DNA of 64,000 bases, taken from contig NZ_JACIFF010000006.1 of NCBI RefSeq assembly GCF_014197245.1, positions 288,973-352,972 on the forward strand, written 5' to 3'. The position numbers and the translations under genes are program-made. This document shows, piece by piece, positions 34,691 to 42,154 of the stretch (positions are counted from its first letter, which is position 1; each line of letters begins with the position of its first letter). The DNA is from Neolewinella aquimaris. GTDB lineage: Bacteria; Bacteroidota; Bacteroidia; Chitinophagales; Saprospiraceae. The notes under the pieces were generated by a model. It searched no databases. It worked only from the letters and a program-made list of their open reading frames with translations, and was not told where the DNA came from.

Positions 34691-35803
34691 TCACCCCTGC
34701 ATGACCCGCCGGTAGGCCGCGTCGAGCTCACGGGCAGACTGCTCCGCCCGGTAGTGCTCGGTAATGTACGCCCGTCCGGCCGGCCCCAGCCGCTTACGCA
34801 ATGCATCGTCTTCCGCCAGCCGGGTGATGGCCCCGACCAGCGCATCCTCATCGCGGGCGGTAACGATCAGCGCCGTCTCACCGTCGATGCCGAGACCCCG
34901 GTTGCCGCCAATGTCGGTCATGATGGTAGGCCGGCCCAGGAACATACTTTCCAGCAATACCTTACTCAGCCCCTCCCCCTTGACGCTGGGCAGCAAACTA
35001 ATGTCCGCCGCGGCGAGCAGGGAAAGCGCATCCTCCCGAAAGCCGGTGAAGGTGTAGTCCTCCTCGTCGTGGTAGGGACTGTCGGCCAGGTCGACCCGCA
35101 ACTCCGTCGTCTCCAGTCCGCGGCCGACGAAGAGAAAGTGAATAGGCAACTCCGCCGGAAGCCGCCGGATGGCCGTGCCCAGGTAATCCATCCCCTTCAT
35201 CCGCCGGGCGTTGGCCAGGATGATGACCACGAGTTTATCCGCGGGGATGTCGAAGCTGCGGTGCAGATCCAGCGGTTCCACATCGGCGTACCAGGCCGGA
35301 TCGTGACCCTTTCCTACGACCACCGTCTTGCGGTCGTCGAAGAACCTTTGACGATCAAAACTTTCCTTCACCGCCCCGCTCACGCAGGTAATGAGATCGA
35401 CCCGCGGATTCAGGTGCTGCAGGTAAGCCCCCGGATCCCACCAGTGAATGTTCCCGGTGTAGCCCCGGTAAGTAACCACCTTCCCCGGCCACCCCTTCGC
35501 GGCGCGTACGCCGGCGGCGATCGCCTTGTTATTGAACAGGTGGATGATGTTGTATTCGCCCCGGTGAAGTTCCTCCCGAATGCGGTCACGATCGGCCTTG
35601 CCGAATTTAGACTCCGGATGCCAGTCGATGATGCGCACGCCCGCCGCCTCCAGTTCGTCCAGGTAGTTGGCACCCTCGCGACGGGTCATAAGCGAAATGC
35701 GGTAACCGTAGTTCCTCGACAGTTCCACGAACCACCGGCCCTCCGGCCGCACGGCATTGAGGCTGTCGCGGTAATCGGAAACAACAAGTAGGGAGTAGGC
35801 CAT
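34691..35803 (-). CDS. Glycosyltransferase, GT4 family
   Basis: Retaining GT-B glycosyltransferase of 370 residues using a nucleotide sugar. The N-terminal Rossmann domain begins YSLLVVSDYRDSLNAV; the C-terminal domain has the acceptor/donor patch KGEGLSKVLLESMFLGRPTIMTDIGG, where the two Glu residues of the E-x7-E motif are seen. Likely builds surface polysaccharide or glycolipid. It stands alone, 63 bases upstream of the DUF1080 lipoprotein on the same strand. Confidence 0.88.
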   Translation of the reverse strand: MAYSLLVVSDYRDSLNAVRPEGRWFVELSRNYGYRISLMTRREGANYLDELEAAGVRIIDWHPESKFGKADRDRIREELHRGEYNIIHLFNNKAIAAGVRAAKGWPGKVVTYRGYTGNIHWWDPGAYLQHLNPRVDLITCVSGAVKESFDRQRFFDDRKTVVVGKGHDPAWYADVEPLDLHRSFDIPADKLVVIILANARRMKGMDYLGTAIRRLPAELPIHFLFVGRGLETTELRVDLADSPYHDEEDYTFTGFREDALSLLAAADISLLPSVKGEGLSKVLLESMFLGRPTIMTDIGGNRGLGIDGETALIVTARDEDALVGAITRLAEDDALRKRLGPAGRAYITEHYRAEQSARELDAAYRRVMQG

Positions 35804-35849
35804 AGCGGAGTGAATTGGGCCGCAATATATCGCGCGATTGCTCCGGGCC

Positions 35850-36536
35850 TTACCCGATCAGGCTCTCCCCGTTCGCGTCGGTGGTGAGCACCTCGCTGAA
35901 GTAATCGAAAAAGGGGCGAAGCCCGATGAGGGTTTCCGTTGCGCGATCAAGAAAATCCGGGGCAAGCACCTCAGCTTCCGTGAAGTTGCGCGCCGCAAAA
36001 AACTGCTTGTACCGCAATAAGTCGATGTTCGGATGATCCTTAGCGTAACCCTGGGGTGCCGTCTTAAGCTGTTCTCCCCGCAAGTGACCGTACAGCCTAC
36101 CAAATTGCTCCGCTCCCAGGATTTCCCGCATGGGACCCGCGTCCCCGCCTAACTCCTGACGAATACGCCGCAGATCCTCTTTTTCAATACCGTAAAAGCC
36201 ACCACCGACCATACTTTCCGCCGGAGAAAAGGTAAAGTAATACCCGCCCCGCCGCTGCAGCCCATCCCGCGTGTAACTCCCCGCAATATTGGTTTTATAC
36301 GGCCGCTTATCCTTACTAAAGCGCACGTCACGATAAATCCGAAAGAGCGACTTCTTCCCGTTTTCCGTACTGATCACGTCGGTTTCCCGCAAGCGCTCAA
36401 GCAGCGCATCCGAAAACTCAGCCACGTTCTCCCGCGCTGCGTCGTATTCCCCACGGTGGTCCGCAAACCAGTTCCGGTCATTGTTCTCCGCCAGCCGCCG
36501 CAGAAAATCAAAAGTTGAAGATTGAATCTGAATCAT
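35850..36536 (-). CDS. DUF2461 (TIGR02453) family protein
   Basis: A 228-residue soluble protein. The family signature runs through FLRRLAENNDRNWFADHRGEY (near the start), RIYRDVRFSKDKRPYKTNI and GGYYFTFSPAESMVGGGFYG. Function unknown across the family. A -7 box ends only 4 bases before the ATG, so the message is probably leaderless. It diverges from the ABC exporter across a pyrimidine-rich microsatellite. Confidence 0.9.
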   Translation of the reverse strand: MIQIQSSTFDFLRRLAENNDRNWFADHRGEYDAARENVAEFSDALLERLRETDVISTENGKKSLFRIYRDVRFSKDKRPYKTNIAGSYTRDGLQRRGGYYFTFSPAESMVGGGFYGIEKEDLRRIRQELGGDAGPMREILGAEQFGRLYGHLRGEQLKTAPQGYAKDHPNIDLLRYKQFFAARNFTEAEVLAPDFLDRATETLIGLRPFFDYFSEVLTTDANGESLIG

Positions 36537-36540
36537 CCGT

Positions 36541-36548
36541 CAAAGGTA
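36541..36548 (-). promoter_or_regulatory. -7 promoter box for DUF2461, leaderless geometry
   Basis: Minus strand TACCTTTG, exact TAnnTTTG, 4 bases from the ATG at 36536. Confidence 0.6.
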
Positions 36549-36556
36549 ACCCCCTT

Positions 36557-36580
36557 CAATCCCTCAATCCCTCAATCCCT
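36557..36580. repeat. Octanucleotide microsatellite CAATCCCT x3 in a divergent promoter region
   Basis: Three exact CAATCCCT units followed by degenerate CACCCCCT, then CCCCCCTCAATCCC. The whole 36550-36618 interval is strongly pyrimidine-rich on this strand. It separates the -7 boxes of DUF2461 and the ABC exporter and lies where upstream promoter elements would sit. Confidence 0.8.
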
Positions 36581-36617
36581 CACCCCCTCTCCCCCCTCAA
36601 TCCCTGCCCCCCCTTCG

Positions 36618-36625
36618 TATCTTCG
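36618..36625 (+). promoter_or_regulatory. Probable -7 box for the ABC exporter
   Basis: TATCTTCG, one mismatch from TAnnTTTG, 4 bases before the ATG at 36630. It favours that ATG over an in-frame start at 36522 that would encode a Pro/Ser-rich tail through the microsatellite. Confidence 0.45.
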
Positions 36626-36629
36626 CCCC

Positions 36630-38522
36630 ATGCAATCCTTCCGCCGACTTCTCGGCTACATGGGCAACTACCGCGGCCTCGTGGCGCTGGCCATCGCGTG
36701 TAACATTCTTACGGCCGTATTTACCGTCGTGTCCATTCCCATTTTCCAGCCCTTCTTTAACCTGCTGTTCGAACAGACGGAGCCGGTAACCACCTCCCCC
36801 GAAACGATCGACTCCCTGGCCGACCTGGAGCAGTACGGTGGCTACCTGGTCACCCAGTGGATCACGGAGCAGGGTAGGGAACGGGCCCTGCTATACGTGT
36901 GTGGACTGATCCTGCTGTCTTTCCTCCTCAAAAACATCTTCCGCTACCTGGCGCTTTTTTTCATGTCGCCGGTGCGCAACGGCATCATCCGCGACCTGCG
37001 CAACGAGTTGTACAGCCACCTGCTCCACCTCCCGCTCGGCTACTTCACCGAGGAGCGAAAGGGCAACCTGCTCAGTCGCATTACCGGCGACGTACAGGAG
37101 GTGGAAAGCAGCATTCTCAACGTACTGGAGGCCATTTTCCGCGAGCCTTTTATCATCATCGGTTCGCTGACCTTCATGATCATCGTCAGTCCATCCCTGA
37201 CCCTTTTTGTCTTCGGCCTCATGGTCTTCACCGGTGTGGTCATCGGCGGCATCGGCAAGCGACTGAAGCGCAGCAGTGGGGAGGTGCAGGAAACGCTTGG
37301 CGAGATCGTCAGCCGCACGGAGGAGAGCCTCGGCGGACTGCGCATCATCAAAAGTTTCGGTGCCGAAGAGTATCAGTCCCGCCGCTTCGCGGAGATCAAC
37401 GATACCTACCGCCACCGCCTGATCCGCCTGCTCTGGCGCCGCGATCTTTCGAGCCCCCTCACGGAATTTCTGGGCATCGCTACGGTCGCGCTGTTGTTGC
37501 TGTACGGTTCGCGGGAGGTCTTCGCCGGCACCATGGAGGCGGGCACCTTCATCGCTTTCATCTTTGCCTTCTACATGGTGATCGACCCCGCCAAGAATTT
37601 CTCCAAGGCGTGGTACAACGTGCAAAAAGGGCTCGGCGCACTGGAAAGGGTCGAATCGGTCCTCGACGTAAAAAACCCTTTAATAACGTCGACTTCAGTC
37701 GACCCGCCCCCAGTAGCGTCGACTTCAGTCGACCCGCTGCCTCCAAATTTGGGCGGGAACGCAGGTACAGCGCATTCAGGAGAAAAGCCGACCTTCTCCG
37801 GCATCAAATTCCACGACGTCGGTTTCCGCTACCGCCCCGACGGCCCCGAAATCCTCCAGCACATCGACCTGGAAATCCCCCGGGGCAAGGCCGTCGCCCT
37901 GGCGGGCGCCAGCGGCGGTGGCAAGAGCACCATCGCCGATCTGCTGCCCCGCTTCTACGATCCCACCTCCGGCCACATCACCCTCGACGGCCGCAACCTG
38001 CGGGACTTCAAACTAGATGAACTGCGCTCCCGCTTCGGCATCGTCAGCCAGGAAGCCATCCTCTTTAACGACACGATCTACAACAACATCGTGTTCGGTA
38101 TGCAGGGAGTTTCGCCGCAGCAAGTAGAGGAGGCTGCGCGGGTCGCCAACGCTCACGATTTCATCGCCGCCATGGCCGGGGGGTACCAATCCAACATCGG
38201 CGACCGCGGCAGCAAACTCAGCGGCGGGCAGCGACAGCGGCTCACCATCGCCCGCGCCGTACTGCGCAATCCCGACATCCTCATTCTTGACGAGGCCACC
38301 TCGGCCCTCGATAGCGAATCCGAGCGCCTGGTCCAGGAGGCACTCCAACGACTCATGCAGGGGCGCACGGCACTAGTTATTGCCCACCGCCTATCCACCA
38401 TCCAGAACGCCGACCAGATCGTCGTGATCGACCGCGGCCGCATCATCGAGCGGGGCACCCACGGAGAACTGCTGGAGCGGGGCGGGGCCTACCGCAAGCT
38501 GGTGGAATTGCAGGAGGTGTAA
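36630..38522 (+). CDS. ABC exporter, fused membrane and ATPase domains (MsbA/lipid-A-type)
   Basis: Homodimeric ABC exporter half of 630 residues. Six transmembrane helices occupy about 15-345; the nucleotide-binding domain has Walker A GASGGGKS at 426-433, signature LSGGQRQRL, Walker B ILILDEATSALD and the switch IAHRLSTI. The linker, residues 351-388, is unusually long and low complexity (TSTSVDPPPVASTSVDPLPP) because two GTCGACTTCAGTCGAC palindromes are inserted in frame. Transport of lipid A or another lipid is likely from similarity to MsbA, but drug exporters look alike. Confidence 0.92.
   Translation: MQSFRRLLGYMGNYRGLVALAIACNILTAVFTVVSIPIFQPFFNLLFEQTEPVTTSPETIDSLADLEQYGGYLVTQWITEQGRERALLYVCGLILLSFLLKNIFRYLALFFMSPVRNGIIRDLRNELYSHLLHLPLGYFTEERKGNLLSRITGDVQEVESSILNVLEAIFREPFIIIGSLTFMIIVSPSLTLFVFGLMVFTGVVIGGIGKRLKRSSGEVQETLGEIVSRTEESLGGLRIIKSFGAEEYQSRRFAEINDTYRHRLIRLLWRRDLSSPLTEFLGIATVALLLLYGSREVFAGTMEAGTFIAFIFAFYMVIDPAKNFSKAWYNVQKGLGALERVESVLDVKNPLITSTSVDPPPVASTSVDPLPPNLGGNAGTAHSGEKPTFSGIKFHDVGFRYRPDGPEILQHIDLEIPRGKAVALAGASGGGKSTIADLLPRFYDPTSGHITLDGRNLRDFKLDELRSRFGIVSQEAILFNDTIYNNIVFGMQGVSPQQVEEAARVANAHDFIAAMAGGYQSNIGDRGSKLSGGQRQRLTIARAVLRNPDILILDEATSALDSESERLVQEALQRLMQGRTALVIAHRLSTIQNADQIVVIDRGRIIERGTHGELLERGGAYRKLVELQEV
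37688..37733. repeat. Two in-frame palindromes inside the ABC-exporter linker
   Basis: GTCGACTTCAGTCGAC occurs at 37688-37703 and 37718-37733, in a 30-bp direct-repeat period. Each can fold as GTCGACT/AGTCGAC. The period equals ten codons, so the frame is kept. Confidence 0.9.
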
Positions 38523-38543
38523 TCAGATAGCGATTGAGCGGCC

Positions 38544-38577
38544 GTAATCGCTAATTTTATATTGATTTAGCGATTAC
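38544..38577. other. Perfect 11-bp inverted repeat after the ABC exporter
   Basis: GTAATCGCTAA (38544-38554) pairs with TTAGCGATTAC (38567-38577) across 12 AT-rich bases. A third partial copy, TAGCGATT, is at 38528. It could be the exporter terminator or an operator of the decayed ATPase gene that follows. Confidence 0.7.
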
Positions 38578-38587
38578 AACCGCTACT

Positions 38588-38854
38588 ATTATTCATCGAC
38601 TGCTCGCTCCACTAATTAAACCCCGCCTAGGGAGGGGAAAAGTCGTGCTTGTTCTCGGTGCAAGACAAGTTGGCAAAACCACACTTGTCCGCAGCATTGC
38701 CGAAGAAACCGGCCAGTCCTACCTGTACCTAAATGCAGATAACGCCAATGTGCCGGAATTGCTAAGTAAGCGGATGGCACTCAGTTCCATTACGCATAGC
38801 CTCTACCATCCTTGGAGAGCGGGCAGCTTATCGTTATCGGGACGCCGCGGATAG
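38588..38854 (+). pseudogene. Remnant of an AAA_14/DUF4143-type ATPase
   Basis: The N-terminal part of an AAA_14 ATPase survives: IIHRLLAPLIKP, then the Walker A VLGARQVGKTT and YLYLNADNANVPELLSK. No ATG precedes it (the frame begins with ATT codons after a TAA), and the homology ends after about 65 residues with the Walker B part and the DUF4143 domain missing from a protein normally near 390 residues. This is a decayed fragment, possibly of a toxin-antitoxin-like or mobile gene. Confidence 0.7.
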
Positions 38855-38871
38855 TCCGGCAGGCAGGAGGC

Positions 38872-40230
38872 TTACAGTCTTTCACCACCCTTTCTAGTTA
38901 ACGCGTGCAGGGCTTGCTCGCTCCGGTCAAAATTAAAGCCCTCCATCACCGCCTTGCGTTTCTGCGCGATCCGATCGTTACCCAGATTCCCCAGACTACC
39001 CAGGTGAGTGTGCTTTAACTCAGTAGGTGGCACGAAGGTGCCGTTTTCAATATCCTTACCGACCTGCACGTAGGCATCGCGAAACGTGACGCCCTCCAGT
39101 ACGAGCTTATTCACCGCCTCTACACTATACAGGTAGGTATAACGTGGATCCGTCGGCAAACTCTGGGCGCGGACGCGGGTGCGGGGCAGTGCGTAAAGAG
39201 CAATGGCCAACCCATCCTCCAGCTGATCCAGAGCTGGGAAGATGGCCTCCTTAAGCAATTGAAAATCCCGGTGGTAGCCGCTGGGCAGGTTGCCGGTCAG
39301 CTGGGCCATCTGGGCGGGTAGGGTTTGCAGCAGATTGCAGCGGCCGCGAAGCAGCTCGAATACGTCGGGATTTTTCTTGTGCGGCATAATGCTGGAGCCG
39401 GTGGTAAGGTCGTCGGGCAACTGCAGAAAGCCGAAGTTCTGGCTGCTGTAGAGGCAGACGTCCATAGCCATTTTTCCCACCGTCTGGGCCAGTCCCGCAA
39501 TGGCGAAGGCCACGGTTAGTTCAGTCTTGCCGCGACCCATCTGCGCGGCGACTACATTCACGACCGGTTCCCGAAAACCGAGCAGTTCCGTCGTCCGATC
39601 CCGGTCGAGCGGAAAACTGGAGCCGTAACCGGCCGCGGAACCGAGGGGGTTCTGGTCTACGGAATCGTAGGCGGCTTTCCACAACCGCAGGTCGTCGATG
39701 AGGGCTTCCCCGTAGGCGCCGAACCATAGTCCGAAGCTGCTTACCATGGCGATCTGGAGGTGAGTGTAGCCGGGGATGAGCTTATCGTGGTGTTCCTCGC
39801 TTAGTTCCGTGAGGGTACGGCTAAGTTCCTCGGTCTGCTCTACGATGCCCTGAATACGGTGGCGGAAGTACAACCGCAGGTCCACCAGCACCTGGTCGTT
39901 GCGACTGCGGCCGGAGTGGATCTTCTTACCGTCGTCGCCGAGGGCGCGGGTGAGCATGAGTTCGACCTGACTGTGCACATCCTCCACCCCATCTTCGATG
40001 GCGAACTGGCCATTGCGTGCCAGTGGATACAGCTCCCGCAATTTTTCCTTGCACCTGCGCGCCGCCGGCCCGTCGATCAGTCTGACCTCCTCCAACATTG
40101 TGACGTGCGCGATGCTGCCCAGGATGTCGAAGGGGGCCAGTTCGAGGTCGAGTTCGCGGTCGCGGCCTACGGTGAAGTCGGCGATGCGTTGGTCGAGGGG
40201 GTAGTCTTTCTGCCAGAGTTTCGTAGCCAT
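38872..40230 (-). CDS. argH: Argininosuccinate lyase
   Basis: Last step of arginine synthesis: argininosuccinate to arginine and fumarate. The 452-residue protein shows the superfamily signature GSSIMPHKKNP, the HSGRSRNDQV loop, IPGYTHLQIAM with the catalytic His region, and SAAGYGSSFPLDR. Start MATKLWQKDY; a TAnnTTTG-like box (CATCTTTG) ends 4 bases upstream. No other arg genes are adjacent. Confidence 0.95.
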   Translation of the reverse strand: MATKLWQKDYPLDQRIADFTVGRDRELDLELAPFDILGSIAHVTMLEEVRLIDGPAARRCKEKLRELYPLARNGQFAIEDGVEDVHSQVELMLTRALGDDGKKIHSGRSRNDQVLVDLRLYFRHRIQGIVEQTEELSRTLTELSEEHHDKLIPGYTHLQIAMVSSFGLWFGAYGEALIDDLRLWKAAYDSVDQNPLGSAAGYGSSFPLDRDRTTELLGFREPVVNVVAAQMGRGKTELTVAFAIAGLAQTVGKMAMDVCLYSSQNFGFLQLPDDLTTGSSIMPHKKNPDVFELLRGRCNLLQTLPAQMAQLTGNLPSGYHRDFQLLKEAIFPALDQLEDGLAIALYALPRTRVRAQSLPTDPRYTYLYSVEAVNKLVLEGVTFRDAYVQVGKDIENGTFVPPTELKHTHLGSLGNLGNDRIAQKRKAVMEGFNFDRSEQALHALTRKGGERL

Positions 40231-40234
40231 GGGG

Positions 40235-40242
40235 CAAAGATG
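40235..40242 (-). promoter_or_regulatory. Possible -7 box for argH, leaderless geometry
   Basis: Minus strand CATCTTTG, one mismatch from TAnnTTTG, 4 bases before the ATG at 40230. Confidence 0.35.
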
Positions 40243-40265
40243 GGCAAAAGGGTGGGGAACACGCC

Positions 40266-40679
40266 TCAGCGGTTGCTGTAATTGTAGCCCTTCCGCATGA
40301 GGTCGATGGCCTCCGTGGAAAGTTCTCCCGGGCCGCCCAGGCGGATGGAGTGGCGGTATTTCGTCTTCCCCATTGTATCCGGGGCCGAGCGGTGCAGCAC
40401 GGGACTGTGGATAACGTTGCCGGTAAAGAAGCTCAGTTCCAGCACCTTAGCCATCGGGCGCACGACCATCCAGGCCCGTTTGTTGGTAAACATGATGGCG
40501 CGGCGGGCGGGAGTGATGAGGTTAGGCTCCCAATCGGCCGTGGCGAGGAGCACGTCATCGAAGGCCAGGATCACGTTATCCGGCTTGCCGGCGAAGATCT
40601 CGTCGATGGTCTTTTCGCTGCAGATATGTTGCTGCTGGGGCCGGCGGAAGGGGCGCTGGCATTTGTGACATGTCCACAT
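40266..40679 (-). CDS. DUF5655-type protein with N-terminal zinc ribbon
   Basis: 137 residues. The N-terminal MWTCHKCQRPFRRPQQQHIC looks like a CxxC...HxxC zinc finger, followed by a DUF5655-like domain with FTNKRAWMVVRPMAKVLELSFF. Function unknown; it may bind nucleic acid. It lies between argH and a Uma2 gene on the same strand, 9 bases after the latter's end. Confidence 0.7.
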   Translation of the reverse strand: MWTCHKCQRPFRRPQQQHICSEKTIDEIFAGKPDNVILAFDDVLLATADWEPNLITPARRAIMFTNKRAWMVVRPMAKVLELSFFTGNVIHSPVLHRSAPDTMGKTKYRHSIRLGGPGELSTEAIDLMRKGYNYSNR

Positions 40680-40688
40680 GCCCTAAAG

Positions 40689-41282
40689 CTAAGTCAGCAG
40701 ATTAAGATCGAAGGTGAATCCGGGCAGCACGTCCTCCCCCGTGATGGTGCGGTCGAGGGGGCTCACCAGTTCAACGGAGTGGTCGGCGCGGTAGATCCAC
40801 AGCCGTTGGTTGTCTACGTCGGCGAGCCAGGCCAGGCGGACGCCGTTGGCGATCCAGGTGTCGCGCATTTTGGTTTCCGCCTCCCGTAAACCGTCGGAAA
40901 CAGATAGTACTTCGATGATAAAAACCGGCACGGCCGGAATGAATTTCTCCAGTTGCTCGGGAGAAAGTTGGCTGAGCTGGGCGTCCGACAAATAAGCAGC
41001 GTCGGGGGATCGGATCGAACCATCGGGTAAACGAAACCCCGTACTGGCACTGAACGCCTTGCCGCCCTGCGCTCGCGCGTAAAGCGTCAAATCTGCATTA
41101 AACTCGTTTTCGCGATTGCCAGTTAGGCCCCCTACCGGACTCATAATTTTTAGTCTTCCGTCTACTTCAAGTTCCGCCAGCAAATCCGGTCTTTCCCGGC
41201 ACAATGCTGCAAATTCTTCCTCGGTTAACCGTTTGGAAGAATAAACCGGCAGCAGCGCATCGGGCAGGGGAGGCATATACAT
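40689..41282 (-). CDS. Uma2 family endonuclease (DUF820)
   Basis: PD-(D/E)xK-fold protein of 197 residues, common in Cyanobacteria and Bacteroidota and often multi-copy. Typical features: LTEEEFAALCRERPDL, GRLKIMSPVGGLTGNRENE, FRLPDGSIRSPDAAYLS with the catalytic Asp, and VFIIEVLSVSD with the Glu. Biological role is unknown; some are linked to mobile elements. Confidence 0.88.
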   Translation of the reverse strand: MYMPPLPDALLPVYSSKRLTEEEFAALCRERPDLLAELEVDGRLKIMSPVGGLTGNRENEFNADLTLYARAQGGKAFSASTGFRLPDGSIRSPDAAYLSDAQLSQLSPEQLEKFIPAVPVFIIEVLSVSDGLREAETKMRDTWIANGVRLAWLADVDNQRLWIYRADHSVELVSPLDRTITGEDVLPGFTFDLNLLT

Positions 41283-41317
41283 GGCAAAAGATTGCGTCAG
41301 CTAATATAACGGATAAG

Positions 41318-41977
41318 TCAGTACCAAGTTAGCACCTTATCCAGCGCTTTCCGCTCGATCGCTGGCACCCGGGCATCCTCCGCCGGCAGGCCCACGGGGA
41401 GCAGGAGGTAGGCCCGCTCGTTCTCCGGTCGACCGAGCACTTTCTGCAGAAAATTCATCGGACTGGGGGTGTGGGTCACCGTAACCAGCCCAGCCCGGTG
41501 AATGGCCGCGATCAGGAAGCCGCAGGCGATGCCGACCGATTCGTTGACGTAGTAGTTCTTGTGCCGTTTGCCGTCTTCCCCCACGTCGTACGCCTTTTTG
41601 AACACTACGATCAGGTAGGGAGCGGTAGCCAGAAAGGGCTTATGCCAATCGGTCCCGAACACGGCCAGGTCCTCCAGCCACTCCTCCGACATGCGGCCGT
41701 GGTAATTGTCGTACTCCTCCTTCTCGGCCGCCTCCCGGATCTGCCGCTTGATCTCCGGGTCACTGACCACGCAAAAGTGCCACGGCTGCTTGTGGGCACC
41801 GGAGGGGGCGGTGGCGGCAGTGCGCACGATGTGCTCGATCACGGTGCGCGAAACCGGCGTATCGGAAAAATCGCGGACGGTGCGGCGACGACTCAGTTCG
41901 CTAAAATTAGCCGCCGCGATGGCAGTCATTTCCTCGGACGAGCGGGCCTGGTGGTGTAGGGGAAGGTTGTCGGGCAT
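41318..41977 (-). CDS. Nitroreductase family protein
   Basis: FMN-dependent oxidoreductase of 219 residues. It has the FMN-binding RRTVRDFSDTPV motif, TAATAPSGAHKQPWHFCVV and HTPSPMNFLQKVLGRPENERAY. Similar to BluB-like or iodotyrosine-deiodinase-like nitroreductases; the substrate is unknown. Start MPDNLPLHHQ at 41977 is chosen because a -7 box ends 3 bases before it. Confidence 0.9.
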   Translation of the reverse strand: MPDNLPLHHQARSSEEMTAIAAANFSELSRRRTVRDFSDTPVSRTVIEHIVRTAATAPSGAHKQPWHFCVVSDPEIKRQIREAAEKEEYDNYHGRMSEEWLEDLAVFGTDWHKPFLATAPYLIVVFKKAYDVGEDGKRHKNYYVNESVGIACGFLIAAIHRAGLVTVTHTPSPMNFLQKVLGRPENERAYLLLPVGLPAEDARVPAIERKALDKVLTWY

Positions 41978-41980
41978 GGC

Positions 41981-41988
41981 CAAAAATA
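41981..41988 (-). promoter_or_regulatory. -7 promoter box for the nitroreductase, leaderless geometry
   Basis: Minus strand TATTTTTG, exact TAnnTTTG, 3 bases from the ATG at 41977. It excludes longer starts that lie upstream of it. Confidence 0.55.
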
Positions 41989-42154
41989 GGGCATAACTCC
42001 CCGTTGCCCGATGGGCTGCCTTCGATCGGGAACCCGTCGGACGAGCGGTGATCGTAGAGTATTCCACGCCGTTCGTCGAACAGCCCGAAAAGCCTGAAAC
42101 AAGGGGAATGCTAGGGACGTAATCCTACCACTACTTAGCCCCGATCGCACTGTT

